From assembly GCA_041397765.1 (NCBI GenBank), contig JAWKWA010000002.1, positions 236,875 to 300,874 on the forward strand: a stretch of DNA of 64,000 nt, in the 5' to 3' direction. The DNA is from JAWKWA01 sp041397765. GTDB taxonomy: Bacteria; Pseudomonadota; Alphaproteobacteria; Rhizobiales; Hyphomicrobiaceae. The position numbers and the translations under genes were made by a program. Positions 1 to 8,727 of this stretch are shown here, piece by piece. Position 1 is the first letter of the stretch, and the number at the start of each line of letters is the position of its first letter. The notes under the pieces are model-generated. The model was not told where the DNA came from and searched no databases. It saw only the letters and a list, made by a program, of their open reading frames with translations.

Positions 1-312
1 GTCGGCATAGGCGCGCATGTCCTCAAGACCCTCCTCGTCGAAGACGAGGCGCAGATGGCCGGTGGCGCGGAACTCGACATCGCGGCCGAGCAGGCGTTCC
101 GCCTCTCCCCATAGCCGCCGCGAGCGATGGGCGAGGGGAAGCTGACTGAGGTCGCGGCCGGTGCGGCGGATGTTGCCGAACGAGGCGACGGTGGCACCCG
201 AGCCGATGCGGGCGCGCTCGATCAGTGTCACGGCGACGCCGCGTCGGGCGAGGAAGAACGCGGTCGCCGAGCCCATCAGGCCGCCGCCGAGTACGATTGC
301 ATCCGTGGCCAT
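1..312 (-). CDS. FAD-dependent oxidoreductase (DAO family), C-terminally cut by window edge
   Basis: The reading frame opens with ATG at 312 and runs off the left edge without a stop, so only the first 104 residues are visible. The N-terminus starts MATDAIVLGGGLMGSATAFF, a Rossmann GxGxxG-type FAD-binding fold typical of D-amino-acid oxidase / glycine oxidase / HcnC-like dehydrogenases, followed by an ERARIGSGAT segment that usually contacts FAD. It is transcribed divergently from the LysR gene. Because the downstream cluster encodes HcnA-like and HcnB-like proteins, this could be the third (HcnC/OoxB-like) subunit of one heteromeric oxidase; that assignment is inference. Confidence 0.8.
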   Translation of the reverse strand, partial: MATDAIVLGGGLMGSATAFFLARRGVAVTLIERARIGSGATVASFGNIRRTGRDLSQLPLAHRSRRLWGEAERLLGRDVEFRATGHLRLVFDEEGLEDMRAYAD

Positions 313-396
313 TCCGCCCCCCGCGCGAGCGCATATGTGCCGACACTGAAGCAGGCCGATCGCCTGCCGGTCAAAGACGCGATCTGGCAGAGGGCA

Positions 397-409
397 TAAG
401 TTTGCCGTA
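397..409 (+). promoter_or_regulatory. Candidate LysR box 1 (T-N11-A) at the start of the LysR gene
   Basis: The sequence TAAGTTTGCCGTA fits the LysR-type T-N11-A pattern and shares the GCATAAGT core (395-402) with the perfect palindrome at 1301-1317. It lies in the DAO/lysR divergent gap and overlaps the A of the lysR ATG, a position expected for autorepression. The match between two sites flanking the same regulator is seen directly; the binding is inferred. Confidence 0.45.
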
Positions 410-1305
410 TGGATTGGACCATGCGCGCACGCCAGCTCGAAGTCTTCACCGCGGTCATGCGGGCCGGAACCGTCACCGGAGCCGCGCGCCTTCTCAACAT
501 CTCGCAACCCGCCCTCAGCCAGATCCTGAAACATACCGAGGATCAGCTCGGATTCGCCCTGTTCGCGCGCGAAAAAGGGCGCCTCCATCCGACGCCCGAG
601 GCGATCGAGATCCTGCCGGAGGCTGAGCGGCTCGCTGCCGGGCTCGAGGGGCTGAAGCGCAAGACCGAGGATTTGCGCGAGGGGCGCTCCGGCCTCGTCA
701 GGATCGCCGCTTCCGCGCCGCCGGCGATGGCCCTCTTGCCGCGGGCGCTCGCCGAGTTCCGCGCGAAGCATCCCGATGTCCGGCTGAGATCGCATGTGGC
801 GCCGCTCAGCGCGCTGATCGGGCTGCTGAGAAGCGGGGAGGCGGCCATGGCGCTCGCACTCGACGACCGGATGCCTGCCGACATCCTCGTCGAGCAGGTC
901 GGCCAGGCGAGCTTCTGCTGTCTCCTGCCCAAAGGCGATCCGCTGCTCGCTCTCGAAACCGTGTCCTTTGCCGATCTGCGGTCGCGCACGGTGATCTCCT
1001 ATCGCGCGCCGACCCGGCCGCAGGAGGAGCTTGCCGCTGTGGCGCGGGCCGAAGGGGCAGTGTTCTCGCCACAGCTCGAGATCGACGTGTCGATCTCGGC
1101 GGTCGGTTTCGTGCAGGCCGGGCTCGGTGTCGGCGTCGTCGATGCCCTGCTGCCCTGGACGCAGTTCGAGGGGGTCGCGGTGCGACCGCTGGCGGGGAGC
1201 CCGAGTATGCCGCTCTCGCTCCTGACGCTGCGGGACCGGGCGCTGTCGCTCGCCGAGCAGCTGATGCGCGATCATCTCAGCCTGGTGTGCCGCACTCATG
1301 CATAA
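409..1305 (+). CDS. LysR-family transcriptional regulator
   Basis: The 298-residue protein has the normal LysR length. An N-terminal winged helix-turn-helix (about residues 8-65, including TGAARLLNISQPALSQ) is followed by a substrate-binding-like effector domain. An alternative ATG lies 4 codons in (MRARQLEVF). It is divergent from the DAO-family oxidoreductase and directly upstream of the hydantoinase genes, so it probably controls this catabolic cluster in response to a pathway compound. T-N11-A motifs at 397-409 and 1301-1317 are candidate binding sites. The ligand cannot be told from the sequence. Confidence 0.92.
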   Translation: MDWTMRARQLEVFTAVMRAGTVTGAARLLNISQPALSQILKHTEDQLGFALFAREKGRLHPTPEAIEILPEAERLAAGLEGLKRKTEDLREGRSGLVRIAASAPPAMALLPRALAEFRAKHPDVRLRSHVAPLSALIGLLRSGEAAMALALDDRMPADILVEQVGQASFCCLLPKGDPLLALETVSFADLRSRTVISYRAPTRPQEELAAVARAEGAVFSPQLEIDVSISAVGFVQAGLGVGVVDALLPWTQFEGVAVRPLAGSPSMPLSLLTLRDRALSLAEQLMRDHLSLVCRTHA

Positions 1306-1317
1306 GTGCCACTTATG
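1301..1317. promoter_or_regulatory. Candidate LysR box 2: perfect palindrome upstream of hyuA
   Basis: CATAAGTG-C-CACTTATG is a perfect 8-bp inverted repeat around a single base and contains an exact symmetric T-N11-A (TAAGTGCCACTTA). It overlaps the lysR stop codon and lies about 80-95 bp upstream of the hydantoinase start, the usual position for a LysR activation site. The related half-site at 395-402 supports the assignment. Confidence 0.55.
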
Positions 1318-1397
1318 TCCGCACCCCGTAAACGTCTTGGACCGCGCAAGGCGCATCTGTGAGCCTCGATGGCGGGTCTAGGGAGCGAGCGGCAGCC

Positions 1398-3464
1398 ATG
1401 CAAGCCGAGGTCGGCGGGACGGACTGGAAGGTCGGTGTCGATATCGGCGGCACCTTCATCGATTTCTGCGCCCTCGAGACGGGGTCGGGACGGCTCGTTT
1501 CCTTGAAGGTGCTGACGACGCCGGAGGATCCCGGCGCCGAGCTGATCTCGGGTCTCGACATCCTCGCCGCCAAGGAGCGGCTCGACGCGGCCTCCATCAG
1601 CCGTTTCGTGCACGGCACCACGGTCGGCATCAACACCGTCATCCAGCGCAAGGGAGCGAGGCTCGCGCTCATCACCAATGAAGGGTTCGAGGATGTGCTC
1701 GAGCTCGCCCGGCTGCGCATGCCGGACATGTACTCGCTGTTCTGCCAGCGGCCCGAGCCGCTGATCGGACGCGACCGCATCTTCGGCATCCCGGTGCGGA
1801 TGCTCGCCGACGGGTGCGAGAAGCGCGCGCCCGATCGGGATGCCGTGGCCCTTGCTGTGCGCAAGGCATGCGCGGCAGGGGTGGACGGCATCATCGTGTC
1901 GCTGCTGCACTCCTGGCGGAACGCGGCCCACGAGCAGGCGGTGAAGGCCGAGATCGAGCGCCTTGCGCCGGAGCTGTTCGTGTTCGGATCGGCGGAAGTC
2001 TGGCCGATGATCCGGGAGTACGAGCGCACTTCGACCGCGATCCTCAATGGCTATGTGCATCCACGCGTCTCGGGCTATCTGGCGGCGCTGGAGCGGCGCC
2101 TCGCCGAGAGCGGCGTGCGTGCTCCCGCTCTCCTCACCAAGTCGAACGGCGGCCTGATGTCGGCGGCCGAGGGCCGGCGCGATTGTGTCTCGATGCTGCT
2201 GTCGGGAACTGCGTCTGGCGTGATCGGCGCGGCCTGGCTCGCCCGTCATGCCGGCGAGGCGCGGGTGCTGACGCTCGACATCGGCGGCACCTCGGCCGAT
2301 TTCGCCCTCATCATCGACGGCGAGGCGCAATTCGGCGAGGGCGAGACGATCGGAGGCATCCCGCTGCACATTCCTTCCGTGTCGGTCAGCTCGATCGGCA
2401 TCGGTGGCGGGTCGATCGCATGGGTCGACGATCACGGCCTCCTGCATGTCGGACCGGCGTCGGCCGGTTCGACGCCGGGGCCCGCCTGCTATGGCCGCGG
2501 CGGCACCGAGCCGACGCTGACGGACGCCATGGTGGTGCTCGGCTGGCTCGGTCATTCGGACATGGCCTATGGCCAACTGCATATCGACCGGGAACTGGCG
2601 CGGGAAGCCGTCGGCAAGCTCGCCAGCCGGCTCGGGCGCAGCCCCGAGGACACCGCGCAGGCGATGGTCGACGTCGCCGTGTCGGAGCTCTTCGTCGAGG
2701 TCGAGAAGCTGATCTCGCAGAGCGGAGTCGACCTCAGGGAGTTCACGCTCATGCCGTTCGGCGGTGGCGGGCCGATGCTCGGCGCGTTCCTCGCCCGAGA
2801 GCTCGGCATGAGCCGGGTGGTCGCACCGCTCCGGCCCGGCGTCGTCTCCGCGCTCGGCGGCCTCGTGGCGGACATGCGCGGGGATTTCATCCGCACCGTC
2901 TACGCCGAGGTGTCGGCTGAAGGTCTGAAGGGGATGTCGGCGGTGTTCGACGAGCTCGGCCAAGCCGCCCAAGCCTGGCTCGCCGCGCAGGGTCATGAGG
3001 GGCCGGCGCAGCTCGTCCGCTCCGCCGACATGCGCTATGCCGGCCAGAGCTACGAGATCGAGGTGCCCTTGGGCGGCGCGACCTGGTCGAATGCGCGGGC
3101 GATGGCGCAGGCCTTCCACGACGCCCATCGCCGCATCTACGATTTCGACGATCCCGCAGGCGCGGTCGAGGTCGTCAATCTGAGGCTGGCGGCGATCGGG
3201 CCGGGGCCCGCTGTCGAGCCACCGCATGATGCGGGCACCAGCACCGACGAGGTCGCGGCCGTTCAGCGAATGGTCGAGGTTCATCTCGCCGCGGGCCGGC
3301 GCGCCGTGCCGCTCTATGAGCGTGCTCGTCTCAGGGCAGGGGCGACGTTCGAGGGGCCGGCCATCGTCGCGCAAGAGGACACCACCTTCGCCATTCCCGA
3401 CGGCGTGCGCGCACATATCGACAGGCATCTGAACATCCACCTCGACCTTGCGGAGCCGGGCTGA
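1398..3464 (+). CDS. hyuA: Hydantoinase / 5-oxoprolinase family subunit A (HyuA-like)
   Basis: The 688-residue product has the architecture of N-methylhydantoinase/oxoprolinase A subunits: an N-terminal actin-like ATPase segment (VGVDIGGTFIDF near residue 12), a VHGTTVGINTVI motif, and a second LDIGGTSADFALI phosphate-binding motif in the middle. These enzymes use ATP to open cyclic imides or to activate related carbonyl compounds, acting with a B subunit in the cytoplasm. I chose ATG 1398 because it places the DIGGT motif at the usual distance from the start; GTG 1359 is possible. It is followed with 1-nt overlap by hyuB. The substrate (hydantoin, oxoproline or another lactam) is unresolved. 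Confidence 0.88.
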   Translation: MQAEVGGTDWKVGVDIGGTFIDFCALETGSGRLVSLKVLTTPEDPGAELISGLDILAAKERLDAASISRFVHGTTVGINTVIQRKGARLALITNEGFEDVLELARLRMPDMYSLFCQRPEPLIGRDRIFGIPVRMLADGCEKRAPDRDAVALAVRKACAAGVDGIIVSLLHSWRNAAHEQAVKAEIERLAPELFVFGSAEVWPMIREYERTSTAILNGYVHPRVSGYLAALERRLAESGVRAPALLTKSNGGLMSAAEGRRDCVSMLLSGTASGVIGAAWLARHAGEARVLTLDIGGTSADFALIIDGEAQFGEGETIGGIPLHIPSVSVSSIGIGGGSIAWVDDHGLLHVGPASAGSTPGPACYGRGGTEPTLTDAMVVLGWLGHSDMAYGQLHIDRELAREAVGKLASRLGRSPEDTAQAMVDVAVSELFVEVEKLISQSGVDLREFTLMPFGGGGPMLGAFLARELGMSRVVAPLRPGVVSALGGLVADMRGDFIRTVYAEVSAEGLKGMSAVFDELGQAAQAWLAAQGHEGPAQLVRSADMRYAGQSYEIEVPLGGATWSNARAMAQAFHDAHRRIYDFDDPAGAVEVVNLRLAAIGPGPAVEPPHDAGTSTDEVAAVQRMVEVHLAAGRRAVPLYERARLRAGATFEGPAIVAQEDTTFAIPDGVRAHIDRHLNIHLDLAEPG

Positions 3465-5452
3465 TGGTCGACCGCATGACCCTGCAGGTTCTCGCCAATC
3501 ACGCTCGGGCGGCGGCCGAGAACATGGCGCACACCCTGCACCGCACGGCGCATTCAGCGTTCGTGAAGGAGACGCAGGACTTCACGGTGATGCTGATGGA
3601 CAGGACCGGCGATACCTTCGCGGTCCCCATCGATCTGGGGGCGACCTGGTATCCCGGCCTCACCTACGGACGTGGCATCGCCATGGTCGACGACTACCGA
3701 CCGGGCGATGTCGCCTTCACCAACGATCCCTATTCCTGTTTCATCGCAACACATGCTCCGGACACGCATCTGTGGAAGCCGATATTCGCCGAGGGCGAGA
3801 TCGTCGCCTGGTCGGGCGGGCATATCCACAACACCGACATGGGTGGCGCGGTGCCAGCCTCGCTCAGCCGCTCGCTGACGGAGATCCACCAGGAGGGCGT
3901 GCGCTTCCCGCCGATGAAGCTGATGCACGAGGGCGTGTTCGATGAAACCGTGCTTCGCATCATGACCACCAATGTGCGCAAGCCCGCGCTCAATCTCGGC
4001 GACATCAAGGCGCTGGTCGGCGCGCTCAATACCGGCGAGCGCAAAGTGCACGCCATGATCGCACGGTTCGGCAAAGAGGGCTTTCTCGCGGGCGTGTCCG
4101 CGCTCTTCGATCAGGCCGAGGCGCAGGCGCGTGCCATCCTTCGCGACATGCCGGACGGCGAGTGGGAGTTCGCCGACTATGCCGACGAGGACAGCGATCA
4201 GGCCAATCCCTGCCGGCTGAAGCTCACATTGCGCATCGCCGGCGAGGAGGCGGTGCTCGACTTCACCGGCTCCGATCCGCAGCTCGGCTCGTCGCTGAAT
4301 GTGCCGTCCGGCGGCGATCCACGTCACACCATGCTGCTGGTCGGCGTCTATTATGTGCTCTACACGCTCAATCCGCACATCCTGCTGAACACCGGCCTGA
4401 CGCGACCCTTCACCTGCATCACGCCCGAGGGGACGGTGCTGAACCCGGTTTTTCCGGCAGCCGTCGGCATGCGCTCGCTCACCTGCGCAAGATTGCGGTC
4501 GGTGATCTTCGGAGCGTTCGCGCAGGTCATCCCCGAGCGCATGCCCGCCGCGCCCGCCGGCAACAACTGCATCGTCAACGTCATGACGCGCGACGAGCGC
4601 AGCCGCTCGACCATCATCGCGGCGGTCAATCCGGTGGTCGGGGGCGGTGGCGGCATGCCTCACCGGGACGGCACCAACGGCTCGGGCGCCGATGCCGCCT
4701 ATCTCAAGAACACGCCGATCGAGATCACCGAGACCGAGGTGCCGATCGAGTTCGTACGATACGGTCTTGCCCGCGACACGGGCGGCGCCGGCCGCTGGCG
4801 CGGCGGACTGGCGAGCGAGATGGCATTCCGGGTGTTCGCGCCCGACACGCGCATCACCGCGCGCAATCGCGACCGTTCGCGCTTCCGGCCGTGGGGCATT
4901 CTCGGCGGGCGCGCCGCCGGCCTGTCGCAGATGACGGTCAATCCCGGCAGCGAGCGGGAACGGGTACTCGGCAACATCGACACGGCGATCCTCGAGCCGG
5001 GCGACGTACTGATGATCCGCTCGGCCGGTGGCGGCGGGCGTGGCGATCCGTTCGAGCGCGAGGCGGAGCTGGTCGCGCGCGACGTCGCTTGCGGCTATGT
5101 CTCGCGGGAGGGGGCGGAGCGCGACTATGGCGTGGTGCTGGCGGGCGATGGCGTCGACGAGGCGGCGACGCGGGCCGCGCGCATGGCTGGGGCGAAGGGC
5201 GGGCAGGGCATGTTCCATTTCGGCCCTGAACGCGACGACTACGAAGCCTGCTGGACGGGCGAGGCCTATGGGGTCCTGACCGCACTCCTGCTTGCCCTGC
5301 CGATCCACTGGCGGTTCTTCGCCAAGACCGAGATCTTCCGGCGCATGAAGGGGCGTGCGGGTGCCGAGGGTGTCAGGGCCGCATTCGCCGAGGCATGCGC
5401 ACGGTTTCCCGACTTGCCGCGGCCCGAAACCGCGGCCGGTGCGGGCGAATGA
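3464..5452 (+). CDS. hyuB: Hydantoinase family subunit B (HyuB-like)
   Basis: The product has 662 residues and matches hydantoinase B/oxoprolinase family proteins, including the HTLHRTAHSAFVKETQDF region at the N-terminus and the glycine-rich VNPVVGGGGGMPHRDG segment. Its start codon overlaps the hyuA stop (TGATG), so the two subunits are translationally coupled. The C-terminal 75-90 residues, after the conserved RSAGGGGRGDPFERE motif, make it longer than most B subunits. It is expected to form a cytoplasmic heteromeric ATP-dependent complex with HyuA. Its stop overlaps the next start (ATGA), so five genes here probably form one transcript. Confidence 0.88.
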   Translation: MVDRMTLQVLANHARAAAENMAHTLHRTAHSAFVKETQDFTVMLMDRTGDTFAVPIDLGATWYPGLTYGRGIAMVDDYRPGDVAFTNDPYSCFIATHAPDTHLWKPIFAEGEIVAWSGGHIHNTDMGGAVPASLSRSLTEIHQEGVRFPPMKLMHEGVFDETVLRIMTTNVRKPALNLGDIKALVGALNTGERKVHAMIARFGKEGFLAGVSALFDQAEAQARAILRDMPDGEWEFADYADEDSDQANPCRLKLTLRIAGEEAVLDFTGSDPQLGSSLNVPSGGDPRHTMLLVGVYYVLYTLNPHILLNTGLTRPFTCITPEGTVLNPVFPAAVGMRSLTCARLRSVIFGAFAQVIPERMPAAPAGNNCIVNVMTRDERSRSTIIAAVNPVVGGGGGMPHRDGTNGSGADAAYLKNTPIEITETEVPIEFVRYGLARDTGGAGRWRGGLASEMAFRVFAPDTRITARNRDRSRFRPWGILGGRAAGLSQMTVNPGSERERVLGNIDTAILEPGDVLMIRSAGGGGRGDPFEREAELVARDVACGYVSREGAERDYGVVLAGDGVDEAATRAARMAGAKGGQGMFHFGPERDDYEACWTGEAYGVLTALLLALPIHWRFFAKTEIFRRMKGRAGAEGVRAAFAEACARFPDLPRPETAAGAGE

Positions 5453-5751
5453 GCGCGGCGCGCATGGTGCGGCTCGGCGAATGTAGCCGCCGGCGCGTGC
5501 GCCTCATGCTCGACGGCGAGGAAATCGAGGCCCTCGAGGGCGATACCGTGCTGACGGCGGTACTGCTGACGCGGCCCTATCTGCGTCCCTCGGATGCGGG
5601 CGAGGGGCATCGCGCCGGCTTCTGCCTGATGGGCGCATGCCAGGACTGCCGGATCTGGTGCGCGAGCGGCGAGGGGGTGCAGGCCTGCCGGACGCTGGTG
5701 CAAGAGGGCATGGTGCTCCTAACCGAATGGCCGGCGGATATCTCGCGATGA
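5449..5751 (+). CDS. (2Fe-2S)-binding protein, HcnA/OoxA N-terminal type
   Basis: This 100-residue protein is a small ferredoxin-fold domain with the cluster motif C-x4-C-x2-C-x10-C (GFCLMGACQDCRIWC, then ACRT). Proteins of this size sit as the first subunit of hydrogen-cyanide synthase (HcnA), opine oxidases and heteromeric sarcosine/proline-type dehydrogenases, carrying electrons from a flavin. I placed the start at ATG 5449, overlapping the hyuB stop; its own stop overlaps the following FAD gene. Here it is presumably the electron-transfer subunit of the neighbouring FAD protein. Confidence 0.87.
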   Translation: MSAARMVRLGECSRRRVRLMLDGEEIEALEGDTVLTAVLLTRPYLRPSDAGEGHRAGFCLMGACQDCRIWCASGEGVQACRTLVQEGMVLLTEWPADISR

Positions 5752-7124
5752 CCCGCGTTCTGATCGTCGGCGCCGGGCCGGCCGGCATCCGTGCGGCCGA
5801 GACAATGGTCGAAGCCGGTCTGCGGCCCATCGTGGTCGACGAGGGGCACCGTGCGGGTGGTCAGATCTACCGGCGTCCGCCAGATGGTTTCGCGCGCACG
5901 CAGGAGACGCTCTACGGTTCGCAGGCCGGCAAGGCGCGCGTGCTGCACGAGCTGTTCGATGGGCTCGTGGCGGCGGGGCGGATCGACTACCGGCCGAGGA
6001 CGTCGGTGGTAGCGCTGTCGGAAGAGGCAGCCGATTGCCTCTGCGACGGCCGCATCCGTCGCATCGGCTACGAGCGGTTGATCATCGCCACGGGTGCCAT
6101 GGATCGCATCATGCCGGTTTCGGGCGGGGAGCGCGCGGGAGTCTTCACCATCGGTGCGGTGCAGATCATGCTGAAAGCTCAGGCGGTCGCACCGGGCCGA
6201 CGCATCGTGCTGGCGGGTACGGGGCCATTGCTCAGTCTCGTAGCGGACCAGTTGCGCCGGGCCGGCGCGGGTCTCGCGGCGGTGCTCGACACGGCGCCGT
6301 TGACGGCGCAGATCGGCGCGCTTCCGGCGATGCTCGCGAGCCGGCCAGGCACGACACTTCGAGGGTTGCGCATCAGGGCAGCACTCGGCCGCCTCTATCA
6401 TCCGGGTGTGCGTGTCGATGAGATCGTGCACGAAGTGGCAGGGCCGGTCGCCGTGCGCTGGCGCGATGCCCGGGACCGCTCTCGCACGAGCCCATGCGAT
6501 GCGGTCGGCATCGGCTGGCATCTCATGGCCGAGACGCGATTGGCCGAGCTCGCCGGCGCGCGCATGGCGTGGTCCGACCCGCAGGGGCAATGGCTGCCGG
6601 TGATCGATGCCATGGGGCGGGCCGGCGCCGGGCTCTATGTGGCGGGCGATTGTGCGCACATCGCCGGCGCGGACGCGGCGGAGATCGGCGGACGACTGGC
6701 GGCGTCGGCCTGCCTCGCCGATCTGGGCTTCAAGGCCGCCGATCCGCGTGCCGATCTCAGCCGGCTCGCGTGGCTGAGACGGTTCGCGGCGGCGATGGCG
6801 CAGGCGTTCCCGTGGCCCCCCATCGAGGGCGGCGAGATCGCGGGCGATACGGTGCTATGCCGCTGCGAGGGTGTGACGGCCGCGCAATTGCGGGATGCGG
6901 CAGATGTGGCAACTGGCGATTTCAACCGGGCGAAGTCGCTGTCGCGGCTCGGCATGGGGCGCTGCCAGGGACGCTATTGCAGCCTCGCGGGAGCCCTTGT
7001 AGTGGCGGCGCGAGCGGGCCAGAAACCGGGCGATGTCGGACATCTGCGTGCCCAGCCGCCGGTGCGGCCGGTCCCCGCCGCAGCCTGGCTCGGTGCCGGC
7101 GAGGAGGATCGACCGGATTCATGA
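5748..7124 (+). CDS. FAD/NAD(P)-binding oxidoreductase with C-terminal BFD-type Fe-S domain (HcnB/OoxA-like)
   Basis: The 458-residue protein opens with a Rossmann motif (VLIVGAGPAGIRAAETM), has a second nucleotide-binding stretch near the middle (RIVLAGTGPLLSLVADQL) and ends with a bacterioferritin-ferredoxin-like [2Fe-2S] domain whose cysteines are visible in LCRCEGV and MGRCQGRYCSLA. This order is that of HcnB, octopine/nopaline oxidase and sarcosine-oxidase-alpha-like subunits. ATG 5748 overlaps the previous stop. Together with the 2Fe-2S protein and perhaps the divergent DAO protein at the left edge it would make a membrane-linked amino-acid or opine dehydrogenase. The true substrate is unknown. 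Confidence 0.87.
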   Translation: MTRVLIVGAGPAGIRAAETMVEAGLRPIVVDEGHRAGGQIYRRPPDGFARTQETLYGSQAGKARVLHELFDGLVAAGRIDYRPRTSVVALSEEAADCLCDGRIRRIGYERLIIATGAMDRIMPVSGGERAGVFTIGAVQIMLKAQAVAPGRRIVLAGTGPLLSLVADQLRRAGAGLAAVLDTAPLTAQIGALPAMLASRPGTTLRGLRIRAALGRLYHPGVRVDEIVHEVAGPVAVRWRDARDRSRTSPCDAVGIGWHLMAETRLAELAGARMAWSDPQGQWLPVIDAMGRAGAGLYVAGDCAHIAGADAAEIGGRLAASACLADLGFKAADPRADLSRLAWLRRFAAAMAQAFPWPPIEGGEIAGDTVLCRCEGVTAAQLRDAADVATGDFNRAKSLSRLGMGRCQGRYCSLAGALVVAARAGQKPGDVGHLRAQPPVRPVPAAAWLGAGEEDRPDS

Positions 7125-7215
7125 TCATGTCGGGCAATGGAACATGCTCCAGTGAGCGCCGCGTGCGTCAGGCTCGGGTTTCCACGAGCGGCCCTCGACC
7201 ATCGGGTGAGACGAT

Positions 7216-8679
7216 ATGACCAGCGCATTCGATCCGGCGAGTCTCAGCCTCGCCTCGGGCCATTTCATAGCTGGCCGGCTCGTCGAGGATCGCGGCGAGA
7301 TCGCGGTCGATGCGCCCTCCGACGGCCGCAGGCTCACGCTGGTGCCGCGCGGTGGAGAGGGCGTGGTGGCCAACGCTGTCGAGGCGGCGCGCCGGGCGCT
7401 CGCAAGGTCAGGCTGGGGTGAATGCCGGCCGCGGGACCGGGTCAAGGCTCTGCATGCCTGGGCCGACCTGATCGCGAACGACAGCGAGACGCTCGCCTGC
7501 CTCGAGGCGGTGTCGTCGACGCGGCCCCATGCCCATGTGCCCGGCCACGACATCGCGGCGACGACCGAGCAGATCCGCTTCTTCGCCGAGTTCGCCGACA
7601 AGGAAGGCGGACTGCTCGCCCCAACGGCAGCGGGTCAGGCCGGCTTCGTCATGGATCAGCCCTATGGCGTTGTCGGGGCCATCGCCCCCTGGAATTTTCC
7701 GATCAATATGGCGGGGTGGAAGGTGGCGCCGGCGCTGGCGGCTGGAAACGCCGTGGTGCTGAAGCCCTCGGAGATGACGCCCTTCTCCTCGCTGCGGCTC
7801 GCTGAGCTGGCGGTCGCGGCCGGCATTCCGGCGGGGCTGTTCAACGTGGTGGTCGGCGACGGGGCGGTGACCGGAGCTGCGCTTTGCGCGCATCCGGGCG
7901 TCGACAAGATCTCCTTCACGGGCTCGACGCGCGCCGGCGGGCAGATCATGGAGAATGTCGCCCGCTCGGGCATGAAGCCGATGACATTGGAACTCGGCGG
8001 CAAGAGCCCGATGGTGGTCTTTGCCGATGCCGACATCGATCTCGCCGTCGCCTGCCTCGAGAAGGGCATCATCCCGAATGCCGGCCAGTTCTGCGTGGCA
8101 GGCTCGCGGATGGTCGTCGCGCGCGAGATCGCCGCGGAGGTCATGGAGCGCCTGATCGCACGCTTTGGGGTGCATGTGCCGACACCGACCTGGGCGAAAG
8201 ATGCGGGGCTTTCGCCAATCATCTCGGAACGCCAGCTCGGCCGGCTCGACAGCATCGTCGCGGCTGCGGTCGCCTCGGGCGCGACGACGGCATGCGGTGG
8301 CCAACGCTTCGATTGCGCCGGCAGCTACTACCGGCCGACGCTGCTGACCGACGTGCGGCCCGACAACCCGGCCGTGGTCGAGGAGATCTTCGGTCCGGTG
8401 GCGACTTTCCAGGTGTTCGACAGCGAGGACGAGGCAGAGCAGCTTGCGCGCCATCCGACCTATGGTCTTTGCGCCGGACTGTTCACGCGCGATCTGAGCC
8501 GGGCCCTCAGGTTTGCCCGCCGGCTGGAGACCGGCACCGTGTGGATCAATCGCTACAATCGATCCGGCGACCATATCCTGCCGACAGGCGGCTGGAAGCA
8601 GTCGGGCATGGGCAAGGATCTCGGTCGCGAGGCGTATCAGTCCAATCGGCGGACAAAGGCGGTTCTCATCGACCTCTGA
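7216..8679 (+). CDS. NAD(P)-dependent aldehyde dehydrogenase
   Basis: The 487-residue length and motifs are those of the ALDH superfamily: the PWNFPINM substrate-side motif, the cofactor loop FTGSTRAGGQIM, the glutamate motif LELGGKSPMVV, the catalytic cysteine in NAGQFCVAGSR and the EEIFGPV motif. It oxidises an aldehyde to the carboxylic acid in the cytoplasm. It lies 91 bp after the FAD oxidoreductase on the same strand, consistent with it oxidising an aldehyde or semialdehyde released by the upstream oxidase. Individual substrate classes cannot be separated by eye. Confidence 0.92.
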   Translation: MTSAFDPASLSLASGHFIAGRLVEDRGEIAVDAPSDGRRLTLVPRGGEGVVANAVEAARRALARSGWGECRPRDRVKALHAWADLIANDSETLACLEAVSSTRPHAHVPGHDIAATTEQIRFFAEFADKEGGLLAPTAAGQAGFVMDQPYGVVGAIAPWNFPINMAGWKVAPALAAGNAVVLKPSEMTPFSSLRLAELAVAAGIPAGLFNVVVGDGAVTGAALCAHPGVDKISFTGSTRAGGQIMENVARSGMKPMTLELGGKSPMVVFADADIDLAVACLEKGIIPNAGQFCVAGSRMVVAREIAAEVMERLIARFGVHVPTPTWAKDAGLSPIISERQLGRLDSIVAAAVASGATTACGGQRFDCAGSYYRPTLLTDVRPDNPAVVEEIFGPVATFQVFDSEDEAEQLARHPTYGLCAGLFTRDLSRALRFARRLETGTVWINRYNRSGDHILPTGGWKQSGMGKDLGREAYQSNRRTKAVLIDL

Positions 8680-8727
8680 GCGCCGTTGGCCGTTGCGGGA
8701 TTCGAGGTACGGCGCGGGCCGTGGCGC

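Noticed and set aside
1296..3440. 714-codon open frame on the minus strand opposite hyuA
   Set aside because: It is a codon-position shadow of hyuA in GC-rich DNA, with His/Arg-rich composition and no family resemblance.
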